Of a stretch of 9,539 nt of DNA, positions 1 through 5,220 are shown in pieces. The position numbers were made by a program, and so were the translations under genes. Numbering within the stretch: position 1 is the first letter of the stretch; every line of letters begins with the position of its first letter. The notes under the pieces were generated by a model that ran no database searches, was not told the origin of the DNA, and saw nothing but the letters and a program-made list of their open reading frames with translations. Origin of the DNA: JBDHDH01 sp039591615 (GTDB lineage: Bacteria > Gemmatimonadota > Gemmatimonadetes > Gemmatimonadales > GWC2-71-9). The DNA is taken from contig JBDHDH010000131.1 of the NCBI GenBank assembly GCA_039591615.1, forward strand, positions 1 through 9,539. The letters are read 5' to 3'.

Positions 1-809
1 CGTAATTGTTGTGACGGTGTGAAGAAGGTCTTCCGATACCAGAGGGTCACCGCGGTTCCAGTCACCGCAACCGCTGACATGAGCATGAACATCACGACGA
101 TCTGATACCGCACGGCCGTGAGTGGCGAGGCGCCCGCGATGATCTGACCCGTCATCATGCCCGGCAGCGCCACGATCCCTACGACCATCAGACTGTTTAC
201 CATCGGGATCATCGACGCGCGAATGGCCCGACGGACAGCATCGCGTGTCGCCCGGACCGGATCAGCGCCCAGGGCGAGATACGCTTCGATCTCAGCACGG
301 CGGGCCGTGACCTCACCGGCGAGGCGCTCGGCGGCGAGGGCGGCCGCGTTCATCGAGTTCCCCACAATCATCCCGAACAGCGGGATGAGGTATCGCGGGC
401 TGTACCAGGGGTCCATGCGGATGACCACCGCGCCGACGTAGACCAGCGTGAGCCCAGATCCGATGAGCATCGCCGCACCGACGATCCCGAACAGCTCTCG
501 GTTCGGCTTGTCCTGCCGGTCCACCGCCGTCTTGGTTGCCACGGCGAGCATGATGAGCAAAGCGACAACGACCAGATACCACCGGTCAAGCCCGAAGATG
601 TAGACGAGCACATACCCGACGAGCACGAGCTGCACCACGGCCCGGATCGCCCCGACGACCACGTCCCCGCCGAGACCGACGCCTTGCCAGCGGGAGAGAC
701 CGAAGGCGATCAAGATCAACCCCGCCGCGAGGGTGAGATCGAGCCAGGCAAGCTCGATGATGGGCTGGGTGCCGACATCGGCGGTCTGGAGGAGCAGGTA
801 CGCAGTCAT
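1..809 (-). CDS. fetB: FetB/YbbM-type ABC transporter permease (partial, C-terminus off the left edge)
   Basis: Reading the minus strand from the ATG at 809 gives 269 residues without a stop. The protein is strongly hydrophobic with several membrane segments (roughly residues 20-38, 49-72, 77-93, 106-130, 203-225 and 235-256). Family motifs are visible: a GMIVGNSM stretch near 146-153 and LPGMMTGQIIAG near 215-226, followed by a RYQIVVMF segment near 234-241. These match the UPF0014/FetB (YbbM) family, whose E. coli member works with FetA in iron export and peroxide resistance. The family is usually about 260-270 residues, so only a few residues should be missing. The start overlaps the stop of the ATPase gene in an ATGA (809-806), which indicates translational coupling. 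The family assignment is firm. The substrate (iron or another metal) is inferred from the family. Confidence 0.9.
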   Translation of the reverse strand, partial: MTAYLLLQTADVGTQPIIELAWLDLTLAAGLILIAFGLSRWQGVGLGGDVVVGAIRAVVQLVLVGYVLVYIFGLDRWYLVVVALLIMLAVATKTAVDRQDKPNRELFGIVGAAMLIGSGLTLVYVGAVVIRMDPWYSPRYLIPLFGMIVGNSMNAAALAAERLAGEVTARRAEIEAYLALGADPVRATRDAVRRAIRASMIPMVNSLMVVGIVALPGMMTGQIIAGASPLTAVRYQIVVMFMLMSAVAVTGTAVTLWYRKTFFTPSQQL

Positions 810-1534
810 CCCACGCGCTTCAGGAACGAGCGGATTCGCGGGTGTGACGACTTCTCGAACAGCTCGAGGGCTGGGCCCGCCTCGACCACTCTCCCTTCGT
901 CCAGCATTACTGCATGCTTGGATACTGCTCTCGCCTCCGCGAGCCGGTGCGTGGCGACTACGACCGTGAGGCCGCGCTCAGAGCTGAGGCGCGCCACGGT
1001 TTGCCCCAGCTTCTCGGCAGTTTCAGGGTCGAGCGAGGCCATGGGCTCGTCCATGAGCAGTGTCTCAGGCCCCGTCATGAGAGCGCGGGCAATGTTTGCG
1101 CGCTGCTTCTCGCCCACCGAGAGCCGGCTGGCATCGCGGTCGGCAAGCGCGCTGTCGAGTTCGGCAAGGCGCAAGCTCTCGACAATGCGCCCCGCGATCT
1201 CCTCCGCCTGAACCTCGGTGATGCGCGCAGCCACATCGAGGTTGTCACGCACCGTACCGGGAAACACGACCGGCGTCTGGAACACGAACCCGACCCGTCT
1301 TCTCAGCATGCCCACGGGAATCTCGGCAATCGGGTGGTCGCGATAGCGGATCTCCCCAGCGCACGGATCGTCCAGGCGGTTGAGGAGCCGCAGCAGCGCG
1401 CTCTTGCCGGCACCGGAGGGGCCGATGAGCGCCGTGATTTGTCCGTTCGGAATCTGGAGGCTTATATCATCGAGGACCAGGACGCCCGCCTTCTCCTGCC
1501 GCACACCGCGCAGCGTGAACGCTGGTGACGACAT
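806..1534 (-). CDS. fetA: ABC transporter ATP-binding protein, FetA/YbbL type
   Basis: A 242-residue nucleotide-binding subunit that should power the adjacent FetB-like permease in the inner membrane. Visible motifs are Walker A GPSGAGKS (residues 38-45), the Q-loop glutamine in VFQTPVVFPGTV (about 86), the signature LSVGEKQ (138-144; the usual second glycine is Val), Walker B LLMDE (159-163), the D-loop SLD (167-169) and the H-loop histidine in VVATHR (196). The QTPVVFPGTVRDNL segment resembles the FetA/YbbL branch, although such proteins are often labelled phosphate-transporter ATPases. An in-frame TGA lies two codons upstream of the ATG, so this is the first possible ATG start. No strong Shine-Dalgarno is seen. 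It is first in the two-gene operon and overlaps the permease by 4 nt. Confidence 0.9.
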   Translation of the reverse strand: MSSPAFTLRGVRQEKAGVLVLDDISLQIPNGQITALIGPSGAGKSALLRLLNRLDDPCAGEIRYRDHPIAEIPVGMLRRRVGFVFQTPVVFPGTVRDNLDVAARITEVQAEEIAGRIVESLRLAELDSALADRDASRLSVGEKQRANIARALMTGPETLLMDEPMASLDPETAEKLGQTVARLSSERGLTVVVATHRLAEARAVSKHAVMLDEGRVVEAGPALELFEKSSHPRIRSFLKRVG

Positions 1535-1630
1535 GTCGAATCAGGAGCTTCCCAGCACGACCGCGGCCATGGCGGCCCGCGTGCTACTCATTCCGTGTTA
1601 TCTCCATGGCTTGGAACCCGGGTGGCTCGT

Positions 1631-3568
1631 TTAGATGGCGTCGATCACCTGGTTAACGGCCCTTCTGCCCTCGTCCGCTGCCGGCCCCCAGTGCTGCAGG
1701 CCATCCAGCTCGGAATAGCCGAACGCGATGCGTCCATAGTGCCGCCGGATGATGTCCCGCGGTGCCGGCTTGCCGCTGGAGCCACCGTAAAACCCCGGAT
1801 AGGGCACGGAGTACGCGTGCCCCCACCGGTTGAGAATAATACCGGCAACGTCTTTCGCGGAATCGAATCCTGCGGACCCGAACAGCTTGCTCATTTGCCG
1901 CACAATCTTGCTCTCGTAGTCCGAATAGGAGGTGTGCAGCAATTCCGTTCGCCCCAACGCCACCTGTTGCTCGATGGGCAAACCTGGGTAGAAAAAAGGC
2001 GTGTAAAAGGACAGGATGGTTGGCTGATCAGGGTCCAGCGGTGGCTGGTAATCGCCTGCCAGCATCGGCCTTCTGATGTTGCAGGTATGGCCAAAGTCTC
2101 CCTCCCCTTTGTTCCAGATCGCCGCGGTGATGCCAAGCTCATAGAGGAATCGCCAGTTGGTCAACGCGACGTTGGCCACCAGGAACGGCACATGATGAAA
2201 CTGTTGATATGCCTCCCGGTGTGGATCGGGCAAATCCTTGACCACGTAGCGATTGATCCAGCCTCCGGTGGCCATCACCACGGCCTTCGCCTTGATGGCG
2301 TGGACTTCATTGTCGCGGGCAAGAACGATAGTGACACTGGCTGACGACTCCGGGTCACCGTCGTGCGCCACGCTGACAACGGTCGAGTCCAAACGAATTC
2401 GGAGTGGCTGGCCTGCACGGTCCAGCGCGGAGAAGTTGATCTTTCCGGCAATGATGTCCTTAAAATCCGTCTCACCCGCAATGGCCTCCGGTATCAGCGC
2501 TTTCAAGAAGTAGCGAGCATATCCGGAATTGCCGCCCGGGAACGAATGCCTCCGAAGTGAAGGCGCGGGCGCGTCCATCAGCCCCGGCATCGGCAGGTTG
2601 TACGCAGCGTAGGCGGATATCGCATCGCTTCCCAGGCCGCAAGCGGAGGCGAGGAACAGATCTGCGTAGCCGGCACCCTCGGGACCCATTCCGAGTTCCC
2701 GCTCCAAGTATTCCTTATAAGACATCGTGTCCAGCCACCGCTTTGCTTCCTCTTCGGTCTCGAACTGTTGCATCGCACCTGCCTGATACCAGGCCAGCAG
2801 TGAGTGGCGGCTCGTGTCTGGCAACGGCGTGTTCGCCAGGTTCTGGCTCCACATGTCTGTTGCCCATTGCCCATCAGACTGACCGGTGGTTTCGAAAAAG
2901 TGTCCGACGCTCGTATTCTCCTGCAGCCCCCGCACTAGATAGCCGTAATTGTCGTTACAGAACCTGAGTGGCTTCTCATTATCCGGCCACCCACGATAGG
3001 AGAGCTCTCTCGGGATCTCGAGCTCCGCATAGTAACGGGCATCACCGCGGGCCTTTTCGGGATTGGCGACCATTGCTGGGACGAAGAATCCGTTCGCGCC
3101 CTGGGGGCCGATGAGCCTGGTGCCATTGACATTGAACTCGTTTTCCTTGGCTTCCCCTCCGAAGATGGGATGGTTGTCCAGCAACAGGCATGTCTGGCCA
3201 GGCTTTCGTTTCTTTGAAAACTCCAGGGCGGCACCCAGACCTGCCACACCACCGCCGACGATGACCAGATCATACTCTTCGACCGAGGCAAACTCGCGAG
3301 GCAGCTTCTCGAACTCGCCATCCCGGATGCGGTGTGCGGTCGCGACGACTTCAGGCGTGTTGCCGTGGGACAGCCGATAGTCTCCGACGCCGCCGTACCC
3401 GTACCAGTCCGGCCCCAGCGACGGGCGCCCGCGAGCTGCGTCCTGTCCGGTACATCCTGGGGCCGTCTGCGTGAGCAACGCACTTCCCACGCCAACCGCG
3501 ACGCCGTTGACGAAGTCACGCCTGGTTATGTCGCGATTCAGGCGCGAGGTCGTTCTTCCTGCCTTCAT
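1631..3568 (-). CDS. Tat-exported FAD-dependent oxidoreductase, spermidine dehydrogenase-like
   Basis: A 645-residue protein from the ATG at 3568. The N-terminus has a twin-arginine signal: a basic n-region, TRRDFVN at about residues 15-21, then a hydrophobic stretch VAVGVGSALL. After it come a GDYRLSHGNTPE segment (about 62-73) and a Rossmann FAD motif YDLVIVGGGVAG (99-110) with GxGxxG. An acidic residue ends the second strand (LLLDN, about 128-132), followed by FGGEAKENEF. The C-terminus has the late FAD-contact pattern FGYSELDGLQHW. This order matches Tat-dependent spermidine dehydrogenase (SpdH)-like flavoproteins, which oxidise polyamines or related amines in the periplasm. The true substrate cannot be read from sequence. 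The frame stays open upstream to 3688, but the extra 40 residues would bury the Tat signal internally, so I chose 3568. A Cys follows the signal (APGC), but this is a poor lipobox. It is divergent from the ArsR unit and could share its control. Confidence 0.82.
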   Translation of the reverse strand: MKAGRTTSRLNRDITRRDFVNGVAVGVGSALLTQTAPGCTGQDAARGRPSLGPDWYGYGGVGDYRLSHGNTPEVVATAHRIRDGEFEKLPREFASVEEYDLVIVGGGVAGLGAALEFSKKRKPGQTCLLLDNHPIFGGEAKENEFNVNGTRLIGPQGANGFFVPAMVANPEKARGDARYYAELEIPRELSYRGWPDNEKPLRFCNDNYGYLVRGLQENTSVGHFFETTGQSDGQWATDMWSQNLANTPLPDTSRHSLLAWYQAGAMQQFETEEEAKRWLDTMSYKEYLERELGMGPEGAGYADLFLASACGLGSDAISAYAAYNLPMPGLMDAPAPSLRRHSFPGGNSGYARYFLKALIPEAIAGETDFKDIIAGKINFSALDRAGQPLRIRLDSTVVSVAHDGDPESSASVTIVLARDNEVHAIKAKAVVMATGGWINRYVVKDLPDPHREAYQQFHHVPFLVANVALTNWRFLYELGITAAIWNKGEGDFGHTCNIRRPMLAGDYQPPLDPDQPTILSFYTPFFYPGLPIEQQVALGRTELLHTSYSDYESKIVRQMSKLFGSAGFDSAKDVAGIILNRWGHAYSVPYPGFYGGSSGKPAPRDIIRRHYGRIAFGYSELDGLQHWGPAADEGRRAVNQVIDAI

Positions 3569-3767
3569 CACGATGATACCCGTCAGTGAATCCCGCTTGA
3601 AGAGGCCGAACCCGAACGCCTTTGAGGAGGTTCGCCGAATTTGAACCACGAGCGGCCAGCTCTCGCACCCTCCTGGTTGACTCCGCAAGTATCACACGGA
3701 TCCCAGAACGCTGAAAGACGCTATCGGCTAGCTGTCTACCACTCGCCCCGGCCCTCCACGAGGCCGC

Positions 3768-3796
3768 TTGACAATATTTAGCCCTTGTGCTAAATA
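3768..3796 (+). promoter_or_regulatory. Candidate sigma-70-type promoter of the ArsR-VOC unit
   Basis: A perfect -35 hexamer TTGACA (3768-3773) is followed after 17 bp by TAAATA (3791-3796), a weak but AT-rich -10 candidate in otherwise GC-rich DNA. Transcription would start near 3803, giving a leader of about 50 nt before the ArsR start at 3856. The spacer and the -10 are covered by the palindrome listed separately. The -35 is clear. The -10 matches the consensus at only three of six positions, so its exact placement is uncertain. Confidence 0.55.
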
Positions 3797-3797
3797 T
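3774..3797. promoter_or_regulatory. Perfect 9-6-9 palindrome, likely ArsR-family operator
   Basis: The arms ATATTTAGC (3774-3782) and GCTAAATAT (3789-3797) are exact reverse complements separated by 6 bp. The AT-rich arms stand out in GC-rich surroundings. The site lies between the -35 and -10 elements and about 60 bp upstream of the regulator gene, which is the classic position for an autoregulatory repressor site. ArsR/SmtB proteins are dimers that bind AT-rich imperfect dyads of this kind. Binding here would block RNA polymerase. The site is also about 205 nt upstream of the divergent oxidoreductase, so shared control is possible but not shown. Confidence 0.65.
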
Positions 3798-3845
3798 CTC
3801 TGGGGTTTTCGACGGGACGGCAGCCGTGGCGACGAAGCGAGAGCC

Positions 3846-3850
3846 GAAGG
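3846..3850 (+). promoter_or_regulatory. Shine-Dalgarno GAAGG that fixes the ArsR start
   Basis: GAAGG ends 5 nt before the ATG at 3856. The longer alternative starting with GTG at 3787 would begin inside the operator, and possibly upstream of the transcript start, so this site supports the shorter protein. Confidence 0.55.
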
Positions 3851-3855
3851 CACGC

Positions 3856-4134
3856 ATGGATGCGTACGAAGCGGTCTTCACTGCGTTGGCCCACCCAGCG
3901 CGGCGACGAATCCTCCTGACGCTGAACTTCGAGGGCGGTTCGATGACCGCCGGCGAGATAGCAGCGATCTTCCAGCACGCGTGGCCGACGACGACAAGAC
4001 ACATGCAGGTGCTGGAGGCGGCTGGGCTGCTCCATCACGAGCGAGAGGGACGCACGCGCGTGTACCGCATCAATCGGCGACGTCTCGACCTCGTGCGCGA
4101 CTGGCTCGCGTGGTTCTCGAAAGACCCTGGCTGA
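3856..4134 (+). CDS. ArsR-family winged-helix transcriptional repressor
   Basis: A 92-residue protein, normal in size for small ArsR/SmtB regulators. It begins MDAYEAVFTALAHPARRRIL, the typical ArsR opening helix with the AHPxRRxIL signature. The helix-turn-helix follows (MTAGEIAAIF, then the recognition helix around WPTTTRHMQVLEAAGLL). The beta wing is HHEREGRTRVYRINRR, and the C-terminal dimerisation helix LDLVRDWLAWF closes the protein. There is no cysteine anywhere, so the classic thiol metal-sensing sites (ELCVCD type) are absent. It is more likely a non-thiol regulator of the SdpR-like group than an arsenic or cadmium sensor. It sits 29 nt upstream of the VOC gene in the same orientation, so the two are probably co-transcribed, and it probably represses its own promoter through the palindrome at 3774-3797. 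The effector is unknown. Confidence 0.88.
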   Translation: MDAYEAVFTALAHPARRRILLTLNFEGGSMTAGEIAAIFQHAWPTTTRHMQVLEAAGLLHHEREGRTRVYRINRRRLDLVRDWLAWFSKDPG

Positions 4135-4150
4135 CCGCCAGTAAAGACCA

Positions 4151-4161
4151 GAAGGAGGAGG
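4151..4161 (+). promoter_or_regulatory. Very strong Shine-Dalgarno of the VOC gene
   Basis: The purine run GAAGGAGGAGG ends 2 nt before the ATG at 4164, with the core GGAGG spaced optimally within it. It is the strongest ribosome-binding site in the window and decides the start. It suggests the VOC protein is made in larger amounts than its repressor, whose own site is modest. Confidence 0.75.
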
Positions 4162-4163
4162 CC

Positions 4164-4622
4164 ATGGCTACGAAGAAGAAGGCCAAGGCGAAGACCAGGA
4201 AGAAGAATGCAACCGTCACGGAAGAGGGCGCCGACGTGCCGAATCTGTTTCGCCTCAATGTCGAGGTGGGTGATCTCGACGAAGCCGCACAGTTTTACGG
4301 GACGCTGCTCGGCCTCGTCGGTCGCAAGCAGGCTGGCTCGCGCGTCTATTTCACCTGCGGCACGGTCACCCTACAGGTCGTTGACGTATCGTCCGTCGGT
4401 GCACCGCATCCAGCGGCGAAGGCCCTTTCTTTCACCGTGAGCGACCTCGACGCCATCTTCGAGCGCGCGAAATCGCTCAACTGCCTATCAAAGGAAGACG
4501 TGCACGGTGTCCCGGGCGGTGCGATCAGTGTGCGGCCGTGGGGCGAGCGCTCGTTCTACGCGGAGGACCGGTGGCAGAACCCGCTTTGCTTCGTCGAAGC
4601 CGGGACGATCTACCCGGGATGA
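4164..4622 (+). CDS. VOC superfamily (glyoxalase/bleomycin-resistance fold) protein with lysine-rich N-terminal tail
   Basis: A 152-residue single-chain VOC protein. The first fold module starts at about residue 28 (FRLNVEVGDLDEAAQFYGTLLGL, typical VxDLxxAxxFY), and the second at about 88 (LSFTVSDLDAIFERA). It ends with the PWGERSFYAEDRWQNP strand pair at about 125-140. Aligned by eye with metal-dependent VOC enzymes, the usual ligand positions are Arg30 instead of the first His, Ala87 instead of the second His/Gln, and Cys142 instead of the Glu. A canonical metal site is therefore not apparent, and a binding or sequestering role is possible. The first 25 residues form a charged tail with seven lysines by residue 14, absent from most VOC proteins and probably disordered. 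It is second in an operon with the ArsR regulator, so it is probably the regulated function. The ligand or substrate is unknown. Confidence 0.82.
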   Translation: MATKKKAKAKTRKKNATVTEEGADVPNLFRLNVEVGDLDEAAQFYGTLLGLVGRKQAGSRVYFTCGTVTLQVVDVSSVGAPHPAAKALSFTVSDLDAIFERAKSLNCLSKEDVHGVPGGAISVRPWGERSFYAEDRWQNPLCFVEAGTIYPG

Positions 4623-4787
4623 AGCAGGGTCGCCGGCAGCTCTCCAAACCGATCTCGCGCTGGCATCAGCCGAGGGACGTAATCACGCATCCGCAACGCG
4701 TAGTCACCCACTTCAGCATGCTACGTCTTGCCGCGCTTTGTATGGCGAGGCTCCTGGCCATGCTGGCCTTGCTATCCCGTTGCTGAT

Positions 4788-5036
4788 TCAGCTACCAGCG
4801 CCGGCTTTCTGGTGACGCAAAGACCTTCTTCCCCGTTGCGAGACGCTTCCTGCCGTCCATCCCCTGATCAGCCCCCGCTCTCTCTCGGCCAGCACGCCCA
4901 TTATCCGGCTGAAGACCCGATCTGAGGGACTCGGCAATTCGACGGCGAGTGACAGGGTGCGGTGGCAGTCGCGGTAGAACCTGCGCTCAGCTAGGCTGAG
5001 CGCTCGTGCATCATCACCGCAGCCCGCGTCAGCCCT
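4788..5036 (-). pseudogene. Possible remnant of a serine recombinase (resolvase/invertase)
   Basis: The minus strand is open for about 82 codons down to a TGA at 4790-4788 but lacks a credible start, with an in-frame TAA at 5039-5037 just upstream. Within it, 4848-4919 reads RVFSRIMGVLAERERGLIRG and then WTAG. By eye this resembles the conserved end of the serine-recombinase catalytic domain (IMGxLAExERxLIRERxxAG), followed by a basic QRGRRS stretch where that family has a GRRxGRP-like motif. The N-terminal catalytic serine region and the DNA-binding domain are missing. If the resemblance is real, this is a heavily truncated fossil of a mobile element. The match is short and could be chance, so the call is tentative. 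Confidence 0.3.
4983..5003. repeat. Perfect inverted repeat, 9-bp arms, 3-nt spacer
   Basis: GCGCTCAGC (4983-4991) and GCTGAGCGC (4995-5003) are exact complements around TAG. It would form a stable hairpin in either strand. No T-tract follows on either side, so it is not a standard terminator. It lies inside the recombinase-like minus frame. Confidence 0.8.
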
Positions 5037-5064
5037 TTACCGCAGGAATCCCAAAGAACAGGTT

Positions 5065-5082
5065 CGCAAGTCAAGACTTGCG
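5065..5082. repeat. Perfect inverted repeat, 8-bp arms, 2-nt spacer
   Basis: CGCAAGTC (5065-5072) and GACTTGCG (5075-5082) are exact complements. As RNA or single-stranded DNA it would be a 7-bp stem with a CAAG loop; as duplex it could be a dyad protein-binding site. There is no adjacent T-run. Confidence 0.75.
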
Positions 5083-5144
5083 ATGCTGGTGAGCACTCCC
5101 GCTGCTTCGCGCTCAAGCACATCCAACGAGGTTCTAATGCCACG

Positions 5145-5220
5145 ACGCATGCTGGCGGTCAGCTGCACCGGCCGGTGCTCAGCCAGCCCCCACTGGCTCG
5201 CTTGCTAGCCAGGCATGCGT
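5145..5220. repeat. Nested inverted repeats enclosing the upstream region and start codon of the phosphoesterase gene
   Basis: The outer arms ACGCATGCTGGC (5145-5156) and GCCAGGCATGCGT (5208-5220) pair over 12 bp with one bulged base. Between them lie a 14-bp perfect palindrome GCACCGGCCGGTGC (5165-5178) and a second inverted repeat, AGCCAG (5181-5186) with CTGGCT (5193-5198). The right outer arm contains the ATG at 5215-5217. The unit could fold into a branched structure of one closing stem and two hairpins. Its role is unknown: mobile-element end, recombination site or 5' leader structure are all possible. Confidence 0.65.

Larger units (their letters stand above)
4623..5214. other. 592-nt region without an intact gene: decayed frame and inverted-repeat cluster
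   Basis: No frame here has a good start, ribosome-binding site and recognisable full-length protein together. The left part (about 4623-4787) shows nothing I can name. The middle carries a minus-strand open stretch with a recombinase-like segment. The right part (4983-5220) is dense in perfect inverted repeats. The whole looks like remnants of past insertion or rearrangement between the VOC gene and the phosphoesterase gene. Confidence 0.6.

Noticed and set aside
1535..1630. Possible small gene or promoter between the oxidoreductase and the ABC operon
   Set aside because: Only a seven-codon minus-strand frame and short GC palindromes are present; no convincing -35/-10 pair or terminator was seen.
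3630..3655. A tRNA T-arm-like motif GGTTCAAATTC on the minus strand
   Set aside because: The flanking bases do not form a T-stem, and no acceptor, D or anticodon arms can be built around it.
3569..3688. A 40-codon N-terminal extension of the oxidoreductase up to 3688
   Set aside because: It would place the twin-arginine motif near residue 56, too deep for a Tat signal; starting at 3568 gives a normal signal peptide.
3787..3855. Longer ArsR reading frame beginning with GTG at 3787
   Set aside because: The GTG lies inside the operator and before the expected transcript start; the ATG at 3856 has a good GAAGG and gives the normal family N-terminus.
5060..5140. Integron attC site
   Set aside because: One RYYYAAC-like heptamer (ATCCAAC) exists, but no matching GTTRRRY partner at the right distance and no integrase gene are present.
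5037..5150. Small 37-codon minus-strand ORF starting at 5150 (begins MRRGIRTSLDVLE)
   Set aside because: It has no clear ribosome-binding site, its sequence overlaps two of the inverted repeats, and I recognise no family. It may be an upstream piece of the same decayed frame but cannot be supported as a gene.
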